A stretch of DNA of 53,147 bases. Source: Thermoplasmata archaeon (lineage in GTDB: Archaea; Thermoplasmatota; Thermoplasmata; Thermoplasmatales; Thermoplasmataceae). The notes beneath the pieces were generated by a model, which ran no database searches, had not been told where the DNA came from, and saw only the letters and a list, made by a program, of their open reading frames with translations. How positions within the stretch are numbered: the first letter of the stretch is position 1; every line of letters starts with the position of its first letter. This document shows, one piece after another, positions 1 through 8,277 of the stretch. The position numbers and the translations under genes are program-made. The DNA is taken from contig JAJZNS010000064.1 of assembly GCA_021811635.1 (NCBI GenBank), forward strand, positions 1-53,147. The letters are read 5' to 3'.

Positions 1-127
1 ATTGTTGTAGTCAGGAATTACATGCAGAACAGGAAATAAATCAGCGTTGGGTCATCCTTATGATTCGGTGTAGGGGCATTATGGAACGACTTGGTATTTG
101 GATTGTGCAGGTGTTAACTATGCCCTC

Positions 128-145
128 ATAACCCATAAATATCCC
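128..145 (+). promoter_or_regulatory. TATA-box region of rpoL
   Basis: An AT-rich ATAAATAT element lies here, with its centre about 25 nt upstream of the rpoL ATG at 163. In archaea transcription starts about 24-28 nt downstream of the TATA centre, so the mRNA would begin at or next to the start codon (leaderless). The upstream stretch 1-127 contains no gene I can support. Confidence 0.5.
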
Positions 146-162
146 ATCAGTATGAGCCGGCA

Positions 163-459
163 ATGGATCCTAAACTGAGGGTTGTAACCAAGGAGAAGAA
201 CTCCATAGTGATTGAAATGCTAAATTACGATAACACCATCCTCAGGCCACTGGCTGAAGAAATCCTAAAGGATGATCAGGTGGAGGAATCCCATTATTTT
301 ATCAAACACCCTGTGATAGACAACCCTGCAATATACGTGAGGGTCAAGACGGGAAAGCCCCAGGCTGCCGTTAAGAGGGCAATAAGAAAACTATCAAAGG
401 TCTACGAGACCATGCTGGCAGAACTTGAAAAGGAAAAGAAGAAGTTATCTGCCTCCTAA
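163..459 (+). CDS. rpoL: DNA-directed RNA polymerase subunit L (Rpo11)
   Basis: This 98-residue protein is the archaeal RNA polymerase subunit L, the Rpb11/AC19 homologue that pairs with subunit D in the enzyme's assembly platform. The family core is readable: the N-terminal strands, then an L-x-P-x-x-E-E-I-L-K-D helix, then the segment around IKHPVIDNPAIYVRVKTG, then a C-terminal helix with many Lys and Glu. The length matches the family (about 90-100 residues). The ATG start sits at the expected distance from a TATA-like box. The tRNA methyltransferase gene begins only 5 nt after the stop, so the two are probably co-transcribed. Confidence 0.93.
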   Translation: MDPKLRVVTKEKNSIVIEMLNYDNTILRPLAEEILKDDQVEESHYFIKHPVIDNPAIYVRVKTGKPQAAVKRAIRKLSKVYETMLAELEKEKKKLSAS

Positions 460-464
460 TAAGG

Positions 465-1445
465 ATGCCCGCCAAAACTTACATAGGGGAGTTTACAAAG
501 GATCACCCGGAAGCTCTGGCGGTTGAACTCGAATCCCTGAGATCGGCGTTTGGCGATTTTGATTATGAGTTCCTGTCCGATAGTGCTGTTATATTCAGGG
601 GGAGCCCTGAAAGCATTTCAGAATCAGCATTTATGCGGAATTATTCAGAGGTGATATGGAGCGGCCAGGATCTGGATGAAGCAGCCCAGATAAACCTGCC
701 TGTTGGAAAGTTCTATATCCGGGCAACTGCAGCAGGCAAGAACAGCGTTTCAATAGAGAAGGATCTCGGTGCAATTCTTGGCGGGCAAGGGAGGATTTCA
801 TTTTCCACGCCTGATTTCGTGATCCGCGCGTACTCGTTTGACAGGTGGTACATTGGAATCCAGGCTGGCGTGGGCCACAGAAAGGATATGGAAAAAAGAA
901 CAGCACCAATGAGGCCTTTTTTTTCTCCCGTTTCCATGCACCCTTTTCTTGCAAGGCTACTGGTGAACCTGTCCCACACCAAAAAAGGCGAACTCATTCT
1001 TGATCCATTCTGCGGAACTGGAGGAATACTCATTGAGGCGGCGGTTATGGGAAGACAGGTGATGGGAGCAGATGCTTCCCTGTCAATGGTTTCGGGCGCG
1101 AGAATGAATTTAAGGTATTATGGCGTTGATCCTGGCAGGGTAGTTCATTCATCTATCGAGAAACTTGAAATCGGCGTAAAAGTGGATGCCATTGCGACCG
1201 ATCTGCCCTATGGGAGGAGCTCCCCCATGTTCCATGTGACAGAGAATTTTCTGGCAGATACGGTAGTAAAGTTCGGCGATCTCCTCAGGGATGGCGGCTA
1301 CTCGGTGGTGGTCTCAAACACCCGTGAACTGGAACAGGTTGCACGTTCAAACTTTCAGGTAATAAACGTTATAGCATTGAGAGTGCACAGATCCCTCACA
1401 AGATTTGTCCACGTGTTCAAAAAATTAAGCCCGGGCCAGCACTAG
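465..1445 (+). CDS. tRNA (guanine(10)-N2)-methyltransferase
   Basis: This is a Trm-G10/Trm11-type enzyme that methylates N2 of guanosine 10 in tRNA using S-adenosylmethionine. The N-terminal half (about residues 1-140) corresponds to the THUMP-containing tRNA-binding region. The C-terminal half is a Rossmann methyltransferase with the SAM loop DPFCGTGG (180-187) and the amino-methyltransferase motif DLPYGRSS (246-253). The R-P-F-x-x-P-x-S-M-x-P-x-L-A-R segment before the SAM loop is also typical of the family. The length of 326 residues is normal for archaeal members. It follows rpoL by 5 nt and faces the ABC permease gene convergently. Confidence 0.9.
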   Translation: MPAKTYIGEFTKDHPEALAVELESLRSAFGDFDYEFLSDSAVIFRGSPESISESAFMRNYSEVIWSGQDLDEAAQINLPVGKFYIRATAAGKNSVSIEKDLGAILGGQGRISFSTPDFVIRAYSFDRWYIGIQAGVGHRKDMEKRTAPMRPFFSPVSMHPFLARLLVNLSHTKKGELILDPFCGTGGILIEAAVMGRQVMGADASLSMVSGARMNLRYYGVDPGRVVHSSIEKLEIGVKVDAIATDLPYGRSSPMFHVTENFLADTVVKFGDLLRDGGYSVVVSNTRELEQVARSNFQVINVIALRVHRSLTRFVHVFKKLSPGQH

Positions 1446-1492
1446 TTGCTGTTTAAAAACTGTATATAAAAGAACATTCTTATTTCCCGGCT

Positions 1493-2299
1493 CTACTCCC
1501 TGATCTCCTGTTCGCTGATATAATAGGTAAAGAGAAATACAGCAAGGGAGAGGATGCCCAGTACCAGCAGATCAAAGAGGGTCGAATAGGATTGCGTAGT
1601 AGTAATTGCCGATCCATTGATTATCACGGTCCGCATAGCATCTGCAGCCCAGGAAATTGGGTTCCAGACAGCAACAGACTGTAGCCATCCGATCATGAAC
1701 GTCTTCGGGAACATTGCGAAACTGGCAAACATCAGTGGAAGGCTTATCAGGTTTGAAATCCCAAAAATTGACTGCATGTTCCTCATTTTGACCGCTATGA
1801 CTGAAAATATAGATGAAAAGATGAAGGCAATCATCAGTGTGGTAGCAACAATCACTGCTGCAGCGAACAGGGTGAACCCGTTCACAAACCTTAACCCGTC
1901 CGGAATGACCAGGGCCGCAAGTATGAGTATCACGACCTGTACCATTATCCTCGCAATAGAAGACAGTACCTTGGAGAAGACGATTGAACTCCTGCTAATC
2001 GGCGAAGCCAGCAGTCTTGAGAGCGTACCCAGCCTGCGATCCCAGATAATGTTGATGCCTGAAAACATTCCGGTGAAAAGTGCTGTCGTCGTAAGTACGC
2101 CGGCCACCACGAACGTGATGTAATTTGGCGCATTATCTATGGCAGAAGAGTATAGTGGGGAAGCAAACGGTCCTCCAGAGAACGCGCTACCAAAGAGCGC
2201 GATCCAGAAAAAGGGTTGCAATAGCCCAACAAAGAAGAACACCGGGCTCCTGTACCACTTCTTCAATTCCCTCACAGTTAGAGGGATAAGTCCGCTCAT
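1493..2299 (-). CDS. ABC-2 type transporter permease
   Basis: This is an integral membrane subunit of an ABC-2 exporter, of the type found with DrrA/NodI-like ATPases that export drugs, lipids or polysaccharide. The 268-residue sequence has about six hydrophobic segments: one near the N-terminus after L-T-V-R-E-L-K-K-W-Y-R-S, then segments near 60-80, 110-130, 140-165, 175-200 and 240-260. The D-R-R-L-G-T-L segment before the third helix is characteristic of ABC-2 permeases. Its ATG overlaps the stop of the upstream ATPase gene by 4 nt, which indicates translational coupling. The substrate cannot be read from the sequence. Confidence 0.9.
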   Translation of the reverse strand: MSGLIPLTVRELKKWYRSPVFFFVGLLQPFFWIALFGSAFSGGPFASPLYSSAIDNAPNYITFVVAGVLTTTALFTGMFSGINIIWDRRLGTLSRLLASPISRSSIVFSKVLSSIARIMVQVVILILAALVIPDGLRFVNGFTLFAAAVIVATTLMIAFIFSSIFSVIAVKMRNMQSIFGISNLISLPLMFASFAMFPKTFMIGWLQSVAVWNPISWAADAMRTVIINGSAITTTQSYSTLFDLLVLGILSLAVFLFTYYISEQEIRE

Positions 2300-3288
2300 G
2301 CCCTCATCCTCCTAAGGTTCATTGCGGATTTTCTCACGTCTTCCCCTCCTTCAGCCTCTCTAATTGTTCTTCCAGTGTACTTTAAAAAGACCTGGTCGAG
2401 CGATGGTTTGTGCACATTGATGCTCATGGGAGTGATCTTCCTTTCTATCATGAAGTTGAATATCTTGGCCAGATCTTTATCCGAGTTCTCGACGCTGAGT
2501 CTCACCTCGTTCCCCTTGATTACTGGCTGGTCGAGGCCGTCCTTGTAAGACGATAGTGCTTCAGCCTCTCCTTCTGTGTCACAAATTATGGAAATGACAT
2601 CACCCTTCAGTGATCCCTTGAGTTCATCCGAGGTGCCTGTAATCACAATTTTCCCCCTATCAATTATTGACATCCTGTCTGCAAGAGAATCAATCTCCTC
2701 CAGATAGTGACTCGTAAGGATTATGGTGACGCCCATTTTCTTCACTATCTCTCTGATATAATCCCACATTCTGGTCCTTGTCTGCACATCCAGCCCAAGG
2801 GTTGGTTCATCAAGGAAAAGAATTTCCGGATTGTGCAGCAGACCTATAGCAAGTTCCAGCCTCTTTCTCATCCCTCCTGAATATCCCTTGACGTACCTGT
2901 TTTTGGCCTCCGTCAGTTCAACCAGATCAAGTAGTGCCTCTATCTGTTCATATGCTTCCTGCTTCGGTATCCTGTAAAACTGGGCAAACATGTACATGTT
3001 CTCAAAACCAGTCAGATCCTCATCTGCTGTAAGGTCCTGCGGGACTATTCCTATGGTTTTTCTGACTTCCAGAGATTCCGTACGGATGTCAAGCCCATTC
3101 ACGAATGCATTCCCAGAGGTTGGTTTCAAAGCGGAAGTGAGCATCTTGATGGTTGTAGTCTTACCTGCTCCATTGGGTCCGAGCAGTCCATAGATCTCGT
3201 TCTTTTCCACTGTGAATGATATGTTGTCGACCGCCTTTATCCCGCCTGGATATACCTTTGTCAATCCCTTAACCTCAATCATTGGCAT
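2296..3288 (-). CDS. ABC transporter ATP-binding protein (DrrA/CcmA-like)
   Basis: This is the ATPase that powers the adjacent ABC-2 permease. Walker A is GPNGAGKT (37-44), the Q-loop is in IVPQD (81-85), the signature is YSGGM (136-140), and Walker B is ILFLDE (156-161), followed by the switch His in ILTSHY. The C-terminal 100 residues form the regulatory extension usual for drug-exporter ATPases. The gene lies between the PadR regulator (36 nt upstream) and the permease (4-nt overlap), giving a regulator-ATPase-permease operon. PadR control suggests that the exporter responds to a small toxic or hydrophobic compound. That is inference. Confidence 0.95.
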   Translation of the reverse strand: MPMIEVKGLTKVYPGGIKAVDNISFTVEKNEIYGLLGPNGAGKTTTIKMLTSALKPTSGNAFVNGLDIRTESLEVRKTIGIVPQDLTADEDLTGFENMYMFAQFYRIPKQEAYEQIEALLDLVELTEAKNRYVKGYSGGMRKRLELAIGLLHNPEILFLDEPTLGLDVQTRTRMWDYIREIVKKMGVTIILTSHYLEEIDSLADRMSIIDRGKIVITGTSDELKGSLKGDVISIICDTEGEAEALSSYKDGLDQPVIKGNEVRLSVENSDKDLAKIFNFMIERKITPMSINVHKPSLDQVFLKYTGRTIREAEGGEDVRKSAMNLRRMRA

Positions 3289-3324
3289 CTTTTCCGGTCC
3301 TCCATTTTTTAACGTGCTGCATGT

Positions 3325-3759
3325 TCATCTTTGTTTCCCACTGGCTGCTATCTCTCGCAAAAGAGTGGCAATCTTCCCTATTCTTGCGAAATCATCAACG
3401 GAAAAAACACCGGTGTCTGAGAGATCCTGCAGATAAAGCGCAAAACTCTCCATTTCTGTCAGGATCTCTGAGGGAGTGTTGCCGCGGCGGGGAAATAACG
3501 GGGAGAGTTCCGCAGGCTCATTGATGTTTGCCAGAAGATACCTGCCGTCCTCCCTTTTCCTGATGATTCCCTCCTCAGACATTTCTGCAAGTGCAGGATA
3601 CATTGATCCCGGAGATGGTTTCCACCAGCCGTTGCTCAATTTCTCTATGCTTTCCATTATCTCGGCACCATTCTTAGGGGACTGCTTAATTGCATCTACA
3701 ATCATTGGCCTCAACCAACCCCTCTTCCCGCCGAATTTAGCGCGATAATAATTCCACAA
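3325..3759 (-). CDS. PadR-family transcriptional regulator (exporter operon)
   Basis: The N-terminal PadR winged helix covers about residues 12-85 and contains the family signature KPSPGSMYPALAEMSEEGII. The C-terminal helices, rich in Glu and Leu, would form the dimerisation domain. The start is TTG at 3757-3759. It is chosen because the second PadR protein aligns from the same point, with GGKRG at about residue 10, and because a TATA-like box (3787-3795) sits about 30 nt upstream. The 20-bp palindrome at 3762-3781 lies between the TATA box and the start codon, so the protein probably represses its own operon, including the ABC exporter that follows it. Confidence 0.88.
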   Translation of the reverse strand: MWNYYRAKFGGKRGWLRPMIVDAIKQSPKNGAEIMESIEKLSNGWWKPSPGSMYPALAEMSEEGIIRKREDGRYLLANINEPAELSPLFPRRGNTPSEILTEMESFALYLQDLSDTGVFSVDDFARIGKIATLLREIAASGKQR

Positions 3760-3761
3760 CC

Positions 3762-3781
3762 GATATCGGAATTCCGATATC
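3762..3781. promoter_or_regulatory. Perfect 20-bp palindrome in the padR-exporter promoter
   Basis: The arms GATATCGGAA and TTCCGATATC make a perfect inverted repeat with no spacer. It begins 3 nt upstream of the TTG start of the PadR gene and ends a few nt from the minus-strand TATA-like box TTTTATA (about 3789-3795). A dimer bound here would cover the predicted transcription start. This is the geometry of an autoregulatory operator. Its use by the adjacent PadR protein is inferred. Confidence 0.7.
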
Positions 3782-4093
3782 CCACAGGTATAAAACTGTT
3801 GTCGTCTAATGCAAATCCAAAGATATTGACGGACAATAAGCCTTAGTTGAGTTGTTTTCCCCGAATCATTTCAGAGTTAATAATCGGAATGAGATCACAT
3901 CTATACAAACACTCTCACAGAATCCAACCGGATGCAGGAATCATGGCAATTCACCAATAGAAAATTTTCGATAGGTTTCAGAATCAAACATTCTCAGGGA
4001 GATTCAGGAGCATTAATAATTGAAACTGAATCTTCGTTTTCATTAATTTACCTTAGAACTAACGACTCTAGTTGAAATTACGCGATGGGCTGC
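3782..4093. other. Intergenic region between two PadR genes
   Basis: About 310 nt without a supportable gene. It holds the TATA-like box of the 3325-3759 regulator (about 3787-3795) and the region downstream of the second PadR gene. I see no further repeat or hairpin that I can support. Confidence 0.4.
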
Positions 4094-4549
4094 TCACTGG
4101 TGTTTTATTCGTTCGTTGCCTTCGCGTATGATTTCATCGATTGCAAGGGCTAAGCTCTTCATCTTGCTTAGTGCCTTGCCGTCGATTGACTCTTCGGTTT
4201 CGATGGATTTTTTCAATGACAGCAGGTTATCAAAAACATCGTCCAGCAAACCAGCGATCCCCTTGGTGCTTAAATCCTGGGTTCCTTCTCCGTGATTCAC
4301 GCGGGATTCAAGGTAGTCCTCGCTCACCTCGAATTTGCCATCAATCCGCCTGATAATTATACCTTCTCTTTCCATTGACGAAAGTGCAGGATAGAGTGAA
4401 CCAGGAGACGGTTTCCACAGTCCAAGAGTCGACTTTTCAAGTTCCTTAATCAGCTCGCATGCCTTTCTGGGCTTTTCCTGAAGAGCTTCTATAATCATGG
4501 GCCGCAAATATCCACGTTTTCCTCCATACTGAAACCTCAGGACATTCAT
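4094..4549 (-). CDS. PadR-family transcriptional regulator (second copy)
   Basis: This paralogue of the neighbouring PadR has the winged-helix signature KPSPGSLYPALSSMEREGII and a 60-residue C-terminal tail predicted to be helical. The frame is open to a TTG at 4567, but I prefer the ATG at 4547-4549. A TATA-like box (about 4578-4588) would place the transcription start near 4557, between the two candidates, and the ATG start aligns better with the other PadR (MNVLRFQYGGKRG against MWNYYRAKFGGKRG). No transporter is directly attached, so it may regulate at a distance or share targets with its neighbour. Confidence 0.85.
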   Translation of the reverse strand: MNVLRFQYGGKRGYLRPMIIEALQEKPRKACELIKELEKSTLGLWKPSPGSLYPALSSMEREGIIIRRIDGKFEVSEDYLESRVNHGEGTQDLSTKGIAGLLDDVFDNLLSLKKSIETEESIDGKALSKMKSLALAIDEIIREGNERIKHQ

Positions 4550-4767
4550 CTGCCAATGTTTTTCCAATGTCTTTATGGTATTTATACAGTTACATGGGGA
4601 ATGAAAGCATAGAACAACAAAAGTGTCTGACAGTCTGTAACGTTAGGCTACCTCGCCAACCACAAAACTATAATGATTTCGTTTTTTAATTTTGAATCAT
4701 AAAATGTGTTAGTCCTTTTAAAGAGACCTGCGGAATCATTTAATTAGCTGCAAAGTTACCAGGGACA

Positions 4768-5631
4768 ATGAAAAACGTCATTCTTCTCCATGGAGGTGCC
4801 GGTGGCTTGTACATAAATGTGGAGGAACACACCAAAAAAGTTACTGAATACAGTGGCAAGTCCCTGAAATTCACTACTCCACTTGAAGTCGCGATAGAGT
4901 CGGTAAGGCAGATGGAGGACGATCCCGAATTCAACGCTGGAACTGGTTCGGTGAGGAGACTTGACGGGTCAATTCAGATGGACGCTGCGGTCATGGAGCC
5001 GGGAAACTTCGGTGCAGTCATGAATATCGAACGGGTAAGAAATCCTGTACTGGTTGCAAGGGATGTAATGCTGCACTCGCCGCATGTGATCCTTGCCGGC
5101 GATGGTGCAATAAGATTCGCAAGAGCGATGGGATATGCCGACTATGATCCTGGGACTGAGAAAACAGAAGAAATATGGAAGAAAACGAAAGAACTTCTGG
5201 CCTCTGAAAGCATGGATATCCCTCAAAGGATAGTAGAATACAGGAAATATTCCAATCTTCTGGAAAAAATAGCCACGACAGATACGGTTGGTGCAGTCTG
5301 CAGGATAGGTGGTAGATTTGCCGCAGCCATATCCACTGGTGGCGCGTCCCCGATGATCCGGGGAAGAGTTGGAGATTCTCCAATTCCAGGAAGTGGCCTG
5401 TATGCAGGAGATAAGGGTGCAGTGGCAGTTACCGGGCTGGGGGAAGAAATAATAAAGAGAACACTTTCTTTCAGGATATACAGCAGGATTGGGGAAGCGC
5501 CCCTTAAAAAGATACTCCAGGAGGAAATCTCCTATTTTGGGGAGTCACCAACAGGAGTAATTGCAGTGAGCGGTACAGAGCATGCGTCCTATGCGAACAA
5601 ATTTATGTCATCAGGGTTCACTGAGTTCTAA
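4768..5631 (+). CDS. Isoaspartyl peptidase/L-asparaginase family Ntn hydrolase
   Basis: This is a plant-type asparaginase (N-terminal nucleophile hydrolase), made as a precursor that cleaves itself before a threonine to give alpha and beta chains. Such enzymes hydrolyse L-asparagine or beta-aspartyl dipeptides. Visible motifs are HGGAG near the N-terminus (8-12), the NAGTGS segment (56-61), the DTVGAV cleavage motif with Thr173 as the expected nucleophile, and the downstream STGG and GxGxYA segments that shape the active site. The length of 287 residues is slightly short of the usual 300-320. A TATA-like TTTAATTA at about 4739-4746 puts the transcription start at the ATG. It is monocistronic. 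Confidence 0.9.
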   Translation: MKNVILLHGGAGGLYINVEEHTKKVTEYSGKSLKFTTPLEVAIESVRQMEDDPEFNAGTGSVRRLDGSIQMDAAVMEPGNFGAVMNIERVRNPVLVARDVMLHSPHVILAGDGAIRFARAMGYADYDPGTEKTEEIWKKTKELLASESMDIPQRIVEYRKYSNLLEKIATTDTVGAVCRIGGRFAAAISTGGASPMIRGRVGDSPIPGSGLYAGDKGAVAVTGLGEEIIKRTLSFRIYSRIGEAPLKKILQEEISYFGESPTGVIAVSGTEHASYANKFMSSGFTEF

Positions 5632-5737
5632 CCATGCGGGAGATTCTAGGTGACCTCTGGCATTGTATCCCACGATAATCGATAAAGCTGATTTCCGTCA
5701 AAAGTGATAAATATCAGCAAGAAAATACCGCTTTCAC

Positions 5738-5810
5738 GCGGGTGTGGTGTAGCCTGGTAACACGCGAGCTTGCCAAGCTCGTGCCTCGGGTTCAAATCCC
5801 GGCACCCGCA
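5738..5810 (+). tRNA. tRNA-Gly (GCC)
   Basis: The acceptor stem is GCGGGTG/CACCCGC with discriminator A at 5810. The anticodon stem CGAGC/GCTCG encloses the loop TTGCCAA, giving anticodon GCC. The T arm reads CGGG-TTCAAAT-CCCG. No CCA is encoded and no intron is present. A TATA-like ATAAATAT lies about 28 nt upstream. Confidence 0.96.
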
Positions 5811-6119
5811 TTGATAGAAAAAATCTAAATTTTTTCATTCAGAATTATAGAAATATGGTCATCGGACTTTCATGCCGGCCGGAACAAGACGTTCATAATG
5901 TTTCATCCGCAAATAAGAGCCTTTTTCGGATGAATTCTATCTTTAGGGATTCAACGCTTTCTCTAAGTTATAACAAATCAGGTGGAATTCACGATATCCA
6001 ATACATCTCCCCCTTTAACAACCCACATAAAAGCGCTATGAGCCTAAAAATAATAGAAGGAACGCCTATGCAGGCGTTCCCATATGAGTTACAAAAAAGT
6101 AACTCCTCTTTTAAAGATA
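5811..6119. other. Intergenic region with paired hairpins
   Basis: This stretch separates tRNA-Gly from a convergent membrane protein gene. The only structure I can support is the two tandem hairpins at 6059-6105. A 103-codon plus-strand frame at 5855-6166 runs into the neighbouring gene and has no recognisable content. Confidence 0.5.
6059..6105 (-). terminator. Tandem hairpins downstream of the 6120-6692 gene
   Basis: There are two perfect hairpins in a row. GGAACGCC/GGCGTTCC (8-bp stem, 6-nt loop) spans 6059-6080. GAGTTAC/GTAACTC (7-bp stem, 6-nt loop) spans 6086-6105. On the minus strand they begin 15 nt after the stop of the membrane protein gene, and a T-rich run (TTCTATTATTTTT) follows the second. 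This looks like a transcript end or a 3'-stabilising structure. Confidence 0.6.
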
Positions 6120-6692
6120 TTACGAAGCAGCTGCCTTTTTGGGCTTCACCATCAAAGATAATATAAGCACAATGACTTCAACAATCAAGCCTACAATTGC
6201 TATGTATGCTCCGTATATCAACCCCGTTGTTACGGTAGCGGAAGGCGAGAATGCCTGTATAGCAGCAGCATAACCAGAAGCAACAGAGGATGTGCCTGCG
6301 ATGAATAGTCCAATCGTAGTTCCAACGAATATCACGCTGAGCAATGGCATGAGAAGTTTTAAAGTTCTGCCACCTTTATCAACAAAGGCGAATACAATTG
6401 CGAGAAGGGAAAAGATGATGCCAAGAATCATAGTCACAAGTGAGGCTGTTATCATGGCAATACCGTTCATTACGTCTGAGTGTATTGTTCCGGTGGAAGA
6501 CGAAAAAGAATTAGAAACATTGCTCCAGGAGGTATATGTATTGCTAACGGTCGCGCCGAAATACGTCGCAGTGGCCTGCGTCGATTGACCAGAAACTGTC
6601 ATGGTCATCTCAGTCATAGGGACCGCAAATGTAACCCCTAACAGTGCTATCGCAACTATGCTTAGTATCAGAACCAATATTTTATTTTCCAT
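6120..6692 (-). CDS. Small membrane protein with four predicted helices
   Basis: I do not recognise this family. The protein has four hydrophobic segments: roughly residues 5-25, 80-105, 118-140 and 160-185. Between the first and second lies a 50-residue Ser/Thr/Asn-rich loop that is probably outside the cell, and the C-terminus ends in K-P-K-K. The general layout resembles four-helix tetraspan proteins but no motif supports more. The frame is open to a TTG at 6707. The ATG at 6690-6692 is preferred because a TATA-like box at 6720-6729 predicts a transcription start about 6 nt before it. Tandem hairpins follow the stop. Confidence 0.75.
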   Translation of the reverse strand: MENKILVLILSIVAIALLGVTFAVPMTEMTMTVSGQSTQATATYFGATVSNTYTSWSNVSNSFSSSTGTIHSDVMNGIAMITASLVTMILGIIFSLLAIVFAFVDKGGRTLKLLMPLLSVIFVGTTIGLFIAGTSSVASGYAAAIQAFSPSATVTTGLIYGAYIAIVGLIVEVIVLILSLMVKPKKAAAS

Positions 6693-6972
6693 AAAATCCA
6701 AAAGCAAATGATTCTGTCACTATATAAATGTGTCGTTACTTCTGGCAGAATTCCTCCTTTGTCGAAACGTCCCTATTCGATAATCAAGACCATCAGGTTC
6801 ACGCCATAGATGCCACTGAATTCTCACAGGCGCCACCTCAGAATTCGTATCATTTTAACTCGCATGTAGAGGTAAACCATACCTGAAGTGGATTCGCCGA
6901 AATAATGCAAAATTAGCACAGACAATTTTTTCAGAAGATTCAGGCCCAAATTATGAGTAATATTTAGTCAAA

Positions 6973-7494
6973 TCACAAGCTGAATTCGTGCCTCACAATT
7001 TCGGGCCAAGTTGAAATTCTGATAAGAGCCCAAAAAATTATTGACATAAACATTATGATAAACCTATATGAGGTCTCGCCATAGAAAGAGTATCCTAGGG
7101 ATATCGTAAAAAAGTATACGGTGAGAGGGATATCCGTATCTTTCAGAAGCCCTTTAATTCCGTCGACCCTGCCGATAGCAAGCAATGTCCAGACTGTGCC
7201 GAGCAGAAAGAGCGCAAAGAATAGAAACAGGTAATATTGAAATAGATTTCCCGGCAATATTATGATAAGACACCAAACAGCAAGGAAAAGCACATTAATA
7301 ATCATAAGAAGTAAGCGTTTCTCGATCCCACCCAGCTTCCCGTTTTGTACGATATGAATGAAATAACGGTACTGCATCCAGTCATCAACTATCACCGCGA
7401 AAGCAAAGGAGAACATCAGCACCGAAAGGAAAGACATTCCAAGGCTAATCCTGAGAAATGAAATACCAATCACAACGCTGTAAAGCATCTCCAT
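6973..7494 (-). CDS. Multi-spanning membrane protein of unknown function
   Basis: I do not recognise this 173-residue protein. It has about five hydrophobic segments (near 5-35, 62-82, 85-108, 122-138 and 142-160). The polar connection D-D-W-M-Q-Y-R-Y-F-I-H lies between the first and second segments. There is no signal peptide distinct from the first helix and no catalytic motif. It is flanked by gene-poor AT-rich DNA on both sides and has no operon partner, so context gives no clue. The ATG start at 7494 is followed closely by a second ATG at 7488. Confidence 0.65.
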   Translation of the reverse strand: MEMLYSVVIGISFLRISLGMSFLSVLMFSFAFAVIVDDWMQYRYFIHIVQNGKLGGIEKRLLLMIINVLFLAVWCLIIILPGNLFQYYLFLFFALFLLGTVWTLLAIGRVDGIKGLLKDTDIPLTVYFFTISLGYSFYGETSYRFIIMFMSIIFWALIRISTWPEIVRHEFSL

Positions 7495-8277
7495 AAAGCC
7501 TGTTTTTTCGACTCAGATTGACCTCTGTGTGCGGTTTATGTCCGACGCCAACACGTTAATTGCGCTATGAATTATCAGATATATATTCCTATTCTCCAAC
7601 ACATTCGGACAGATCAGTTTCCAGCCCTCAGGTAACAACAATCCATCTAATTGCCTTGGGCGCATAACGATCATGGTTCATTTGAGCTCAATAGCAGAGG
7701 GTTCTGGCGGTTATCATAAAGAAGAGAAGTTTCTAATTTCAATATAAATCCTGGGCTAAGAGAAGACAGAATTCATTGTTGATCGATGTGATTATCGACT
7801 TCTCTTCAAAACAAAGTCCGATGATCCAGGAATGTATGAATTTCCTTTAGACGCGAAAACTCACTGGACGAAATGCGCAGCGGACGAACTTAGGTTATTC
7901 CGGGAGAAGGAAACTTGTTTTTGTGCGATGTGCCATGCGAAAAATGCCCACGCTGTCCGAATTTAGGTCTACATGGACGTAACAATTGAAATTAAGTGTT
8001 CAGAGACAATAAAATTAAACACTGAGGGATTACAATCAGGAGACGTACCATAATTAGGATAAAATGATAATAGTAGCAAGTTTCAGCCGGTGGGAAATTC
8101 GGCTTTGTATCAGGTTTACGAGCGGCCCAGACTGATGGGCTTTCCTCGGATAACAAAACTCAGATTATCGGCATGTACCGACGTATCTGTAGTATGGGGC
8201 GGTCATCAGGTTTGCGCAGTGAAGTGGATCGATGCCTGAATCCTGAGAAGAAACGGGCTACGCAATTTTCTGACCCA
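7495..8277. other. Long AT-rich gap with a possible gene remnant
   Basis: This is about 780 nt without a supportable gene. One plus-strand frame at 7760-7965 reads like coding sequence (TKSDDPGMYEFPLDAKTHWT, later CFCAMCHAK), but it has no start codon before an internal ATG at 7832 and ends after about 44 codons, so it may be a decayed fragment. A 60-codon frame at 8173-8355 overlaps the MscS gene and has no recognisable content. Confidence 0.3.

Noticed and set aside
1..162. Tail of a gene entering from the left
   Set aside because: One plus-strand frame is open from position 3 to 140, but it has no recognisable content and the TATA box of rpoL lies within it.
1617..2123. 168-codon plus-strand frame
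   Set aside because: Lies wholly opposite the ABC-2 permease gene, whose protein is well conserved. It has no recognisable domain.
5855..6166. 103-codon plus-strand frame after tRNA-Gly
   Set aside because: Runs across the two hairpins and into the convergent membrane protein gene. Its composition is not protein-like and there is no motif.
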